Shown here piece after piece: positions 1 through 7,963 of a stretch of DNA of 36,998 nt; within the stretch, counting starts at the first letter, position 1; the number at the start of each line of letters is the position of its first letter. The DNA is taken from contig SLCE01000188.1 of assembly GCA_007125985.1 (NCBI GenBank), positions 1 through 36,998 on the forward strand, given 5' to 3'. The notes beneath the pieces are model-generated. The model did not search any database. It saw only the letters and a list, made by a program, of their open reading frames with translations, and had not been told where the DNA came from. The translations under genes were made by a program, and so were the position numbers. The stretch is from Ectothiorhodospiraceae bacterium. Its GTDB lineage: Bacteria > Pseudomonadota > Gammaproteobacteria > Nitrococcales > Aquisalimonadaceae.

Positions 1-31
1 CGGGTCTTTGCCAGCGATTGCGGGGTATTCC

Positions 32-1258
32 ATGCAGCCGACTCTGACGCGCACGGCGGCCAGCCTGGCGTCCATTGTCGGGCTGCGCATGTTCGGTCTG
101 TTCCTGATCCTGCCCGTGTTCGCCATCTACGGGCAGGAACTGGAGGGCGCGACGCCAAGCCTGATTGGTCTGGCCATCGGCATCTATGGGCTTACCCAGG
201 CATTATTGCAGATCCCCTTGGGCATGGTGTCCGACCGGGTCGGCCGGCGCCCGGTGATTTTCGCTGGTTTGCTGCTGTTCCTGTTGGGGAGTGTGGTGGC
301 CGCCCTGTCCGACCATATCGTCGGTGTCATCCTGGGCCGCGCATTGCAGGGGGCGGGAGCGATTTCGGCGGTGGTGATGGCATTGGCGGCGGATCTGACT
401 CCGCCGGAGCGTCGAACACGGATCATGGCGGCCATCGGTATGAGCGTCGGGGCTGCGTTCATGCTGGCGTTGATGCTCGGCCCCGTGATTGCCTCCTGGG
501 CGGGCTTGTCCGGCCTGTTCTGGACCACAGCGTTGCTGGCGCTGGCGGCCATGGTCAGCCTGGTTACGGTGGTGCCTTCTTCCCGCGGGCACCAGGTACA
601 GTCGTCCTCGCCCCGTCTGCGGGGCCTTCTGCATGTGCTGCGTAATGCGGACCTGATGCGGTTGAACCTTGCCGTCGGGGTGTTGCATTTCGTGCTCACC
701 GGGGCGTTTCTCGCCGTTCCTCTGATGCTGGCTGATGGCATGGGGCTGGCGGTGGATGACCACTGGAAGGTGTACATCCCCGTGTTGCTGTTGTCGGTGC
801 TGTTACTGGTTCCCGCCATTGGTTTCGGTGAGCGCACTGGCCGGCAACGGCTGGTGTTGGTCATGGCGCTGCTGTTGCTGACGTTGGTGCTCACCTCGCA
901 GTCGCTGGTGCCCGCCGGCTTCGGCTTCCTGGTCACCCTGTGGTTGTTCTTCTCGGCGTTCAATGTGCTCGAGGCCAGCCTGCCCTCGCTGGTGTCCCGG
1001 TATGCCCCCAATGCCGAGCGCGGTGCTGCGCTGGGGGTTTATGGCACATCCCAGTTCGGCGGGGCGTTCCTGGGCGGGGTGCTGGGGGGCGTGGTCCTCG
1101 GGGCGTATGGCACCGCCGGAGTGTTCCTGCTGTGCGCTGTGGCGGCCCTGCTGGGGCTCGGCTTCAGCCTGAAACTCGGGCCGGTGCCGGGAGGCTCGTC
1201 GAAGGAGCCGGCGAAAGCCGCGGAGGCGTGCGAGAGTGACGTAAATCGGCTAAAGTAA
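32..1258 (+). CDS. MFS transporter, YajR-like without the C-terminal soluble domain
   Basis: Probable proton-driven drug or metabolite exporter of the inner membrane, substrate unknown. The protein has about 12 hydrophobic segments. The MFS motif after helix 2 is seen as DRVGRRPV and the family-typical [16 protein letters not shown] segment follows. It most resembles the YajR/arabinose-efflux branch, but it stops at about 408 residues, so the ferredoxin-like C-terminal YAM domain of E. coli YajR is missing. An in-frame TTG at 8 would add eight residues; ATG at 32 is preferred because it follows a GGGG run and begins with a normal short cytoplasmic tail. It lies directly upstream of ssb in the same direction, an arrangement I know from pseudomonads, where uvrA lies on the other side. 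Substrate assignment is not possible from sequence. Confidence 0.85.
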   Translation: MQPTLTRTAASLASIVGLRMFGLFLILPVFAIYGQELEGATPSLIGLAIGIYGLTQALLQIPLGMVSDRVGRRPVIFAGLLLFLLGSVVAALSDHIVGVILGRALQGAGAISAVVMALAADLTPPERRTRIMAAIGMSVGAAFMLALMLGPVIASWAGLSGLFWTTALLALAAMVSLVTVVPSSRGHQVQSSSPRLRGLLHVLRNADLMRLNLAVGVLHFVLTGAFLAVPLMLADGMGLAVDDHWKVYIPVLLLSVLLLVPAIGFGERTGRQRLVLVMALLLLTLVLTSQSLVPAGFGFLVTLWLFFSAFNVLEASLPSLVSRYAPNAERGAALGVYGTSQFGGAFLGGVLGGVVLGAYGTAGVFLLCAVAALLGLGFSLKLGPVPGGSSKEPAKAAEACESDVNRLK

Positions 1259-1391
1259 CGCGATCCGATCCCGGTTCCCGGAACGCGATCGAATTCGAGT
1301 TTTTCTTCTTTTTTGTCAATCGAATGCGGGCTCCCGGCTGCGGGGGCGCAGGGAAGCAAATGCCGCATTCGCCGTCTGCAATGGAGGACAC

Positions 1392-1844
1392 ATGGCGCGA
1401 GGTATCAACAAGGTCATTCTCATCGGCAACCTGGGCAAGGATCCGGAGGTGCGTTATTCGCCGTCCGGCGCCGCCGTCGCCAACGTGACGCTGGCGACCT
1501 CGGATAATTGGCGGGACAAACAGTCCGGCGAGATGCAGGAGCGCACCGAATGGCACCGGGTGGTGTTCTTCGGGCGGCTGGCGGAAATCGCCGGCGAGTA
1601 TCTGCGCAAGGGCTCCAAGGTGTACGTGGAAGGCCGGCTGCAGACACGGAAATGGCAGGGGCAGGATGGCCAGGACCGTTACACCACCGAGGTGGTTGCC
1701 AACGAGATGCAGATGCTGGACAGTCGTGGCGAAGGCGGCGGCATGGGCGGCGGCGGCCAGAGCCGGCCGCAACAGTCGCGGCCCGCGCAGCAGGCGGAGC
1801 CGGACGCCATGAATCAGGATTTCGACGACGATATTCCCTTTTAG
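1392..1844 (+). CDS. ssb: Single-stranded DNA-binding protein
   Basis: Binds single-stranded DNA as a homotetramer during replication, recombination and repair, and recruits partner enzymes through its acidic tail. The 150-residue protein has the OB fold in about residues 1-110, opening [19 protein letters not shown] and containing [12 protein letters not shown], which is near-identical to other gammaproteobacterial SSBs. A Gly/Gln-rich linker follows at about 111-138, and the tail ends DFDDDIPF, the conserved partner-binding tip. ATG at 1392 has a GGAGG ribosome-binding site 5 bases upstream. The 133 bases before it hold a TCGAATTCGA palindrome and a T/C-rich tract but no LexA box that I can see. 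The 3' side ends in a strong hairpin (1931-1966). Length and termini match the family. Confidence 0.98.
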   Translation: MARGINKVILIGNLGKDPEVRYSPSGAAVANVTLATSDNWRDKQSGEMQERTEWHRVVFFGRLAEIAGEYLRKGSKVYVEGRLQTRKWQGQDGQDRYTTEVVANEMQMLDSRGEGGGMGGGGQSRPQQSRPAQQAEPDAMNQDFDDDIPF

Positions 1845-1874
1845 AGTTGACCTATAGGGATTTCGGTTGGTTTC

Positions 1875-1923
1875 AGGATGCTGCGGGAGTCGCAAAACGT
1901 TTCAGCGCCTCCCGCAGCATCCT
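1875..1923. repeat. Perfect 15-bp inverted repeat between ssb and ugd
   Basis: The arms 1875-1889 and 1909-1923 are exactly complementary (AGGATGCTGCGGGAG and its complement), separated by a 19-base spacer. It begins 31 bases after the ssb stop and sits before the terminator-like hairpin. A 15-bp GC-rich stem is far beyond chance for a 165-base gap. With a 19-base loop and no T tract it is a poor intrinsic terminator; it could stabilise the ssb mRNA 3' end, serve as an operator for ugd, or be a mobile palindrome. Confidence 0.75.
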
Positions 1924-1930
1924 ATGCTTA

Positions 1931-1966
1931 CGGGGCAGTCCGGTGACTGCCCCGGTTGTCGTTTTG
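1931..1966 (+). terminator. Rho-independent terminator of ssb
   Basis: A 10-bp perfect stem (1931-1940 with 1945-1954, CGGGGCAGTC and complement) closes a four-base CGGT loop. It is followed by the T-rich stretch GTTGTCGTTTT. The geometry fits an intrinsic terminator reading rightward, separating ssb from ugd. The T tract is interrupted, so efficiency is uncertain. Confidence 0.65.
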
Positions 1967-2009
1967 AGGGCGGTGCATTGCATCCTATATCAAGGAAAGT
2001 GAGGCAGTT

Positions 2010-3356
2010 GTGAAGGTCACCATTTTTGGTAGCGGCTATGTGGGTTTGGTCACGGGCGCCTGTCTGGCCGACGCGGGCAACGACGTGGTGTGCATGGACG
2101 TGGATCAGGGCAAGATCGAGCGCCTGAACCGCGGCGAGATTCCCATCTACGAGCCGGGGCTGGATGCGCTGATCGAGCGCAATGTGGACGCTGGCCGTTT
2201 GCAGTTCACCACCGACCCGGACATGGCTGTGGCCCATGGGCTGCTGCAGTTCATCGCTGTGGGGACGCCGCCGGATGAGGATGGCTCGGCCGATCTGCAA
2301 TATGTGCTGGCCGTTGCCCGGACCATCGGCGAACGGATGGATGGCTACAAGGTGATCGTCAACAAGTCCACGGTGCCAGTGAGTACCGCGGACAAGGTCC
2401 GGATGGCGGTGTCCCGGGTGCTTGCCGATCGCGGCGAACAGCTGCCGTTCAGCGTGGTGTCCAATCCGGAGTTCCTGAAAGAAGGGGATGCCATCAGCGA
2501 TTTCATGAAGCCCGATCGCGTGGTGGTGGGCAGCGAGGACGAGCGGGCCACTGCACTCATGCGGGAACTGTACGCGCCGTTCAGCCGCAACCATGACAAG
2601 CTGATTCTGATGGACGTGCGCTCGGCAGAACTCACCAAATATGCCGCCAATGCCATGTTGGCGACCAAGATCAGCTTCATGAATGAACTGGCCGGCCTGG
2701 CCGAGCGCCTGGGGGCGGATATCGAATCAGTCCGTCACGGCATCGGTTCGGATCCGCGCATCGGCTATCATTTCATTTATCCCGGCTGTGGCTACGGTGG
2801 TTCCTGTTTTCCCAAGGATGTAAAGGCGCTGGCGCGCACAGCCCGTGGGGCAAGCTATGAGCCACTGATTCTGGATGCCGTGGAAGCGGTTAACGCACGC
2901 CAGAAGCAGGTGCTGTTCCGACGGCTGGAAGAGCATTTCCATGGTGATCTGGCCGGGCGGACGATCGCCCTTTGGGGCCTGGCGTTCAAGCCGAATACGG
3001 ATGACATGCGCGAGGCTCCCAGCCGGGACCTGATGGAGGCGTTATGGGCTGCCGGTGCCCGGGTGCGCGCATATGACCCGGAGGCGGCCGACGAGGCGCG
3101 CCGCATCTATGGTGACAGAGAAGGCCTGGTGCTGTGCGACGGCGTCTACGATGCTCTGGAAGGTGCCGATGTACTGGCCATCTGTACTGAATGGCAAGTG
3201 TTCCGCAGCCCCGATTTCCCGCGTATCAAGTCACTGCTGCGCACACCGGCGATCTTTGACGGCCGTAACCTGTACGACCCGCGTGGGCTCAACGATCAGG
3301 GATTTGTCTACTACGCCATCGGGCGGGGAGACAGCGTACGCGGCAACGGCGCCTGA
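2010..3356 (+). CDS. ugd: UDP-glucose 6-dehydrogenase
   Basis: Oxidises UDP-glucose to UDP-glucuronate with two NAD+, giving precursors for capsule, exopolysaccharide or lipid A sugars. The 448-residue protein opens with the NAD-binding motif [17 protein letters not shown] (residues 7-23). It carries the nucleotide-sugar dehydrogenase signature with the catalytic cysteine in [10 protein letters not shown] (about residue 260), preceded by the central-domain helix [17 protein letters not shown]. The C-terminal UDP-binding domain includes [18 protein letters not shown]. The start is GTG at 2010, with AAGGAAAGTGAGG just upstream (1993-2005) as the ribosome-binding region. It is followed by pgi and galU in the same direction, and GalU makes its substrate. 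Length is typical of the bacterial UGD family. Confidence 0.97.
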   Translation: MKVTIFGSGYVGLVTGACLADAGNDVVCMDVDQGKIERLNRGEIPIYEPGLDALIERNVDAGRLQFTTDPDMAVAHGLLQFIAVGTPPDEDGSADLQYVLAVARTIGERMDGYKVIVNKSTVPVSTADKVRMAVSRVLADRGEQLPFSVVSNPEFLKEGDAISDFMKPDRVVVGSEDERATALMRELYAPFSRNHDKLILMDVRSAELTKYAANAMLATKISFMNELAGLAERLGADIESVRHGIGSDPRIGYHFIYPGCGYGGSCFPKDVKALARTARGASYEPLILDAVEAVNARQKQVLFRRLEEHFHGDLAGRTIALWGLAFKPNTDDMREAPSRDLMEALWAAGARVRAYDPEAADEARRIYGDREGLVLCDGVYDALEGADVLAICTEWQVFRSPDFPRIKSLLRTPAIFDGRNLYDPRGLNDQGFVYYAIGRGDSVRGNGA

Positions 3357-3384
3357 TTTCGGCTGCTCCAATGGAGGCGGAGCC

Positions 3385-5040
3385 ATGAGCGACACCAGCA
3401 AGGAGCTTTCCACGGATGGCGCCTGGGCGGCGTTGGAACAGCATGCTGACACATTGGCCGGTATGCGCATCTGCCGGCTGTTTACAGACGATCCTCAGCG
3501 CGCCCGTCGCTGCCGCCTGCAATTGAACGGTCTGGTACTGGATTATTCCAAGCAACTGTTCCTGCCCCGCACGCTGGAACTGTTGCTGGAACTGGCCCGA
3601 GAACGCGGCCTGCAGGGTTGGATCAATCGCCTGTTTAGTGGCGAGGCGGTGAACTGCACCGAACACAGGCCCGCGTTGCACACCGTGCTGCGCGCACCCA
3701 ATGACACCGCGGTGATGGTGGACGGTGTAAACGTCATGCCGCAGGTGCAGCGCGAACGGATTCGCATGCGCTTGTTCGTGAATCAGCTGCACCGGGGGGA
3801 ATACCGGGGCTGTACGGGACGGGTGATCACCGATGTGGTCAATGTGGGCGTCGGTGGCTCCGACCTGGGCGCGGTGATGGCCACCGAGGCCCTGGCGCCC
3901 TATCGAACCAATGCGATTCGTATGCATTACGTCTCCAGCATTGACGGCGTGCATGTCACTGATGTGCTGGAGCGGGTGAACCCCAAGACCACGCTGTTCA
4001 TTATTTCGTCCAAGTCCTTCACCACGCTGGATACCATGACCAACGCGCGCACGGTGCGCGACTGGTTCCTGCGGCATGTGGACGACGAGTCGGCGCTGGA
4101 AACCCATTTCCTGGGCGTGTCGGCCAACGATCAGGCCATGGCGGGTTTCGGTATCACGGAACAGAACCGCTACCACGTCTGGGATTGGGTGGGCGGCCGT
4201 TATTCCCTCTCGTCCGCCGTTGGTCTGCCTCTGGCGATCGCGGTGGGTATGGAACACTTCGATGCCATGCTGGCCGGCTTCCATGCCATGGATCGGCATT
4301 TCCGGCAGGCGCCGCTGGAGGCGAACATGCCGGTGCTGCTGGCCATGCTGGGCATCTGGTACCGGAATTTTCTCGGCGCCACGGGGCATGTGGTATTGCC
4401 CTACGATCATCGTTTGCACCGTTTTCCCGCGTATCTGCAGCAGTTGGAGATGGAAAGCAACGGCAAGCGGGTCACGCGCGACGGCGAGCCCGTGACCTGG
4501 CAGACCTGTCCGCTGGTTTTCGGTGAGGTGGGGCCCAATGCCCAGCACTCCTTCTACCAGCTGCTGCATCAGGGCACCCAGTTGGTCACCGCGGATTTTC
4601 TGGCGCCGGTGCAGGGTTCATCGGAGTATCCGCGCCATCACGATCTGGCGCTGGCGAACTGCTTTGCCCAGAGCCGGGCCCTGATGGAGGGGCAGAGCGC
4701 GGAACAGGCCGCAGCCGCCTTGCGCGCTGAAGGCCTGTCGGAAGAAGAGATCGTACGGGCGGTGCCGCACAAGGTGCATGAGGGCAACCGGCCCAGCAGC
4801 ACCTTGTTGTTCCAACGGCTCGATCCCCACACCCTTGGCATGCTCATCGCGCTGTATGAGCACAAGGTATTCGTGCAGGGGGTGATCTGGGAGGTGAATT
4901 CCTTTGACCAGTGGGGTGTGGAACTGGGCAAAGAGCTGGCCAAGGAGTTGCTGCCGGCGGTCACGGGTGAGCAGTCGCCGGCAGGGCTGGATGCCTCCAC
5001 GCGGGAGTTGCTCGCCTATGTCAGGCAATGCAGGCGTTAG
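3385..5040 (+). CDS. pgi: Glucose-6-phosphate isomerase
   Basis: Interconverts glucose-6-phosphate and fructose-6-phosphate in the cytosol, linking glycolysis/gluconeogenesis to the nucleotide-sugar genes on both sides. The 551-residue protein contains NVGVGGSDLG and the phosphate-binding ISSKSFTTLDT. PGI signature 1 is seen as DWVGGRYSLSSAVG. Signature 2 is seen as GVIWEVNSFDQWGVELGK. The open frame extends upstream to 3055 inside ugd, but that part is out of frame with ugd and unlike any PGI. ATG at 3385 follows GGAGGCGGAGCC and gives the normal family length. It starts 28 bases after the ugd stop, so the two are probably co-transcribed. Confidence 0.97.
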   Translation: MSDTSKELSTDGAWAALEQHADTLAGMRICRLFTDDPQRARRCRLQLNGLVLDYSKQLFLPRTLELLLELARERGLQGWINRLFSGEAVNCTEHRPALHTVLRAPNDTAVMVDGVNVMPQVQRERIRMRLFVNQLHRGEYRGCTGRVITDVVNVGVGGSDLGAVMATEALAPYRTNAIRMHYVSSIDGVHVTDVLERVNPKTTLFIISSKSFTTLDTMTNARTVRDWFLRHVDDESALETHFLGVSANDQAMAGFGITEQNRYHVWDWVGGRYSLSSAVGLPLAIAVGMEHFDAMLAGFHAMDRHFRQAPLEANMPVLLAMLGIWYRNFLGATGHVVLPYDHRLHRFPAYLQQLEMESNGKRVTRDGEPVTWQTCPLVFGEVGPNAQHSFYQLLHQGTQLVTADFLAPVQGSSEYPRHHDLALANCFAQSRALMEGQSAEQAAAALRAEGLSEEEIVRAVPHKVHEGNRPSSTLLFQRLDPHTLGMLIALYEHKVFVQGVIWEVNSFDQWGVELGKELAKELLPAVTGEQSPAGLDASTRELLAYVRQCRR

Positions 5041-5149
5041 GGTTGCCGCCAAAGGGAGAGGGGTGCCACACGGCCTCGGCTCGATCAAAGGCTCCTGCCG
5101 GTGACCCGTCCACAAGTGATTAACAACTGGTAAATACGACAGGACTGTC
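5041..5149 (+). promoter_or_regulatory. pgi-galU gap with a short motif shared with the cysQ leader
   Basis: The 109-base gap contains AAGGCTCCTGCCG at 5088-5100, preceded by CTCGATC. The same 13 bases occur at 9855-9867, preceded by CTCGA, upstream of cysQ. Both copies lie 40-50 bases before a start codon. The last 40 bases are AT-richer and may hold a galU promoter, but I find no convincing -35/-10 pair. The galU ribosome-binding site is AGGA at 5141-5144. Confidence 0.35.
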
Positions 5150-6031
5150 ATGACTCAGCGTATCAAGAAAGTGGTATTCCCCGTGGCTGGCCTCGGCACG
5201 CGGTTTCTGCCGGCCACCAAAGCCAGCCCCAAGGAAATGTTGCCGGTGGTGGACAAGCCGCTGATCCAATACGCCGTGGAAGAGGCTGTGGCCGCCGGGG
5301 CCGAGACTCTGGTCTTCGTCACCGGCCGCACCAAACGCGCCATCGAGGATCACTTCGACAAGGCCTACGAGCTGGAGATGGAGCTCGAGGCCAAGGGCAA
5401 GCATGCCATGCTTGAACTGGTGCGCAACACGGTGCCCAGTGGCGTGAACTGCATTTATATCCGGCAGGGCGAGGCGCTGGGCCTGGGGCATGCAGTACTC
5501 TGTGCGCGGCCCATTGTCGGCAACGACCCCTTCGGCGTGATTCTGGCGGATGACCTGATTGACGGGAACGGCGAACAGGTCATGTCCCAGATGGCCAGGG
5601 AATTCACCGAGCACGGGTGTTCGTTACTGGGTGTGGAACAGGTGCCGCCCGAGGAAACCAACAAATACGGCGTGGTCAGTACCGGGGACTTCAATCACGC
5701 ACTCAGTCGGGTCACGGGCATTGTGGAAAAGCCTGAGCCGGACGAGGCTCCGTCCAACCTGGCCGTGGTGGGCCGTTACATACTCTCACCGCGCATCTTC
5801 CAGTTGCTGGAGCACACCGCCCCTGATGCAAGGGGTGAGGTTCAGCTTACGGATGCCATTGCCCGCCTGCTGGATTACGAGACCGTGTTGGCCCATGAGT
5901 TTCGTGGCGTGCGCTACGATTGCGGCAGCAAGCTCGGCTACCTCAAGGCGACCGTGGAATACGGGCTGAAACATCCGGAACTCGGCCCCGAGTTTGCCGC
6001 CTACTTGCGGCATTACCACAACGCCGATTAA
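5150..6031 (+). CDS. galU: UTP-glucose-1-phosphate uridylyltransferase
   Basis: Makes UDP-glucose from glucose-1-phosphate and UTP, feeding Ugd and glycan synthesis. The 293-residue protein has the nucleotidyltransferase signature [20 protein letters not shown] with the metal/UTP-binding region near the N terminus, then [14 protein letters not shown]. Further GalU features are [29 protein letters not shown] and [20 protein letters not shown]. The length is standard. ATG at 5150 is preceded by AGGA and a 5-base spacer. It follows pgi by 109 bases and may be read from the same transcript or its own promoter. The grouping ugd-pgi-galU makes UDP-glucuronate supply a coherent unit. Confidence 0.97.
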   Translation: MTQRIKKVVFPVAGLGTRFLPATKASPKEMLPVVDKPLIQYAVEEAVAAGAETLVFVTGRTKRAIEDHFDKAYELEMELEAKGKHAMLELVRNTVPSGVNCIYIRQGEALGLGHAVLCARPIVGNDPFGVILADDLIDGNGEQVMSQMAREFTEHGCSLLGVEQVPPEETNKYGVVSTGDFNHALSRVTGIVEKPEPDEAPSNLAVVGRYILSPRIFQLLEHTAPDARGEVQLTDAIARLLDYETVLAHEFRGVRYDCGSKLGYLKATVEYGLKHPELGPEFAAYLRHYHNAD

Positions 6032-6128
6032 GCCGTGTAGCCGGTTCGGTCATGTGCTCATGGCAAATGCTTCTTTGGCCGTTGGCACAGCCCGTAATAG
6101 AGTCCGGCGCATTCCGGAATACTTGCAA

Positions 6129-6153
6129 GCCAGGTGCTGACCCCTGGCCAGGG
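6129..6153 (+). promoter_or_regulatory. Two overlapping palindromes just upstream of the permease start
   Basis: GCCAGG (6129-6134) can pair with CCTGGC (6143-6148). Alternatively CCCTGGCCAGGG (6142-6153) is a perfect 12-base palindrome on its own, ending at the GGGAG ribosome-binding site (6151-6155) of the TTG-started permease. The arrangement could mask the ribosome-binding site or bind a regulator. The rest of the 6032-6164 gap shows no clear promoter. Confidence 0.4.
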
Positions 6154-6164
6154 AGCGTGTTTTC

Positions 6165-7934
6165 TTGATCTGGGAGGCTTGGCTGACTGCTGCGGTGGTG
6201 GTGGGCGTACTGGGAACTCTGGTGTTCTCCAGAACGTCGCCAGACATCGTATTCCTGGGCGGAGTCACGCTGCTCTTGCTGAGCGGCGTGCTCACACCTG
6301 CCCAGGCCTTTGGCGGGCTAGCCAACCAGGGGCTCCTGACGGTGGCCGTGCTTTACGTGGTGGTTGCAGGGCTGCAGGAAACCGGAGGGATTCAGTGGAT
6401 TGTGCAGCGCGTACTGGGGCGACCCCGTTCGCTGGCGCACGCGCAAATCCGGGTGATGAGTCCGGTGGCGTTCCTCAGTGCCTTTCTCAACAACACGCCT
6501 GTGGTGGCGATGTTGATCCCCGCGGTCAGCGAATGGGCGCGGAAGTTCGGTCTGTCCAATTCCAAGCTGATGATTCCGCTCAGCTATGCGGCGATTCTGG
6601 GGGGCACTTGCACCCTGATTGGTACCAGTACCAATCTGGTGGTCAATGGCCTCATCCTGGACCGGAGCCCCGGGCAGGGGCTGGGCATGTTTGATCTGGC
6701 CTGGGTCGGGGTGCCTGTGGCCCTGACCGGCCTGGTTTTCATCCTGCTCTTTTCGCGCTGGCTGCTGCCGGACCGCAAGCCGGCACTCAGTCAGCTTGGT
6801 GATCCGCGCGAGTACAGTGTGGAAATGCTGGTGGACCCGGACGGCCCGCTGGTGGGGCGCAGCATCGAGGACGCGGGATTGCGCCATCTCACCGGCATGT
6901 TCCTGGCGGAAATTGACCGGGACGGAACCGTCATACCTGCGGTGTCCCCGAAGGAACTCCTGCAGGGTGGCGATCGACTGATTTTCGTTGGCATCGTCGA
7001 ATCGGTGGTCGAACTGCAGAAGATACGCGGCCTGACACCGGCTACGGATCAGGTGTTCAAACTGGATGGACACCGGTCCCAGCGGAATCTGGTGGAGGCT
7101 GCCGTGTCCGCTACCTCGCCCATGGTAGGGCGGAGTATCCGCGACGGCCGCTTCCGCTCTGTTTACGACGCCGTGGTCATCGCCGTGGCGCGCCACGGCG
7201 AGCGCATTCGCCAGAAGATAGGGGATATTGTCCTGCAGCCGGGTGACACGCTCCTGATCGAGGCGCGCCCGCAGTTCATCGAGCAGAACCGCAACAACCG
7301 GGATTTCTTCCTGGTCAGCCGGGTGGAAGAGTCCGCCCGGCCCCAGCATGAGAAGGCGCCGATTGCCCTCAGCATACTGATTGCCATGGTGGTCCTGGTG
7401 ACGCTGGGCCTGTTCTCCATGCTGGAGGCCGCGCTGTTGGCTGCAGGCGGTATGCTGATCACCGGCTGCGTCCGGCCAGCGAATATTTACCGGAACATCG
7501 ACTGGTCCGTACTCGTGGTCATCGCCGCGGCTTTCGGTCTCGGTGCAGCCATGGACGAGACCGGGGTCGCCTTTGCCATCGCCCAGTACGTGGTGGGGCT
7601 GAGCGGCGATATTCCCTGGATCAACCTCGCGGTGATCTACCTGTTAACGGCAGTGTTCACCGCCGTGATCACGAATAATGCCGCCGCCGTGCTGATGTTT
7701 CCCATCGCGCTCGCGCTGGCCGGGGATCTGGGGTTGAGCTTCATGCCGTTTGCCGTTGCCGTGATGCTGGCGGCGTCGGCCAGTTTCGCAACGCCCATGG
7801 GGTACCAGACCAACCTGATGGTGTTTGGCCCCGGCGGTTACCGTTTCGCGGACTTCCTGCGTATCGGCCTGCCGTTGAATCTGGTAACCGGTCTTGTGGC
7901 CGTGCTGATCATCCCGCTGATCTGGGGGTTCTGA
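6165..7934 (+). CDS. SLC13-type permease with two TrkA-C domains, probable sulfate transporter
   Basis: Inner-membrane anion symporter of the SLC13/DASS type. The 589-residue protein has an N-terminal membrane half with the family signature SAFLNNTPVVAMLIPAV and GTCTLIGTSTNLVVNG. Two cytosolic TrkA-C (RCK_C) domains follow at about residues 216-290 and 305-375. The second membrane half contains AVITNNAAAVLMFPIALALA and SASFATPMGYQTNLMVFGPG. TTG at 6165 follows GGGAG with a suitable spacer, and no better start exists. Its stop lies 29 bases before the chosen start of sat-cysC, so co-transcription with sulfate-activation genes is likely. By context it is probably the sulfate uptake system. The family also transports dicarboxylates and other oxyanions, so the substrate is inferred. 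Confidence 0.88.
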   Translation: MIWEAWLTAAVVVGVLGTLVFSRTSPDIVFLGGVTLLLLSGVLTPAQAFGGLANQGLLTVAVLYVVVAGLQETGGIQWIVQRVLGRPRSLAHAQIRVMSPVAFLSAFLNNTPVVAMLIPAVSEWARKFGLSNSKLMIPLSYAAILGGTCTLIGTSTNLVVNGLILDRSPGQGLGMFDLAWVGVPVALTGLVFILLFSRWLLPDRKPALSQLGDPREYSVEMLVDPDGPLVGRSIEDAGLRHLTGMFLAEIDRDGTVIPAVSPKELLQGGDRLIFVGIVESVVELQKIRGLTPATDQVFKLDGHRSQRNLVEAAVSATSPMVGRSIRDGRFRSVYDAVVIAVARHGERIRQKIGDIVLQPGDTLLIEARPQFIEQNRNNRDFFLVSRVEESARPQHEKAPIALSILIAMVVLVTLGLFSMLEAALLAAGGMLITGCVRPANIYRNIDWSVLVVIAAAFGLGAAMDETGVAFAIAQYVVGLSGDIPWINLAVIYLLTAVFTAVITNNAAAVLMFPIALALAGDLGLSFMPFAVAVMLAASASFATPMGYQTNLMVFGPGGYRFADFLRIGLPLNLVTGLVAVLIIPLIWGF

Positions 7935-7963
7935 ATTTGAGTCGCAATGTTAATGAGGATGCC

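Noticed and set aside
184-1011. 275-codon open frame antisense to the MFS gene
   Set aside because: The opposite strand encodes clear membrane helices; the antisense product is Ser/Thr/Arg-rich and featureless.
1259-1391. LexA/SOS box search upstream of ssb
   Set aside because: No CTGT-N8-ACAG pattern was found; only a TCGAATTCGA palindrome and a T/C tract are visible.
3055-3384. N-terminal extension of pgi overlapping ugd in another frame
   Set aside because: Composition is unlike any PGI, there is a good ribosome-binding site and ATG at 3385, and the resulting length is normal.
3289-4569. 426-codon open frame antisense to pgi
   Set aside because: A shadow of GC-rich codon bias; His/Gln/Arg-rich translation with no domain, opposite a clear enzyme.
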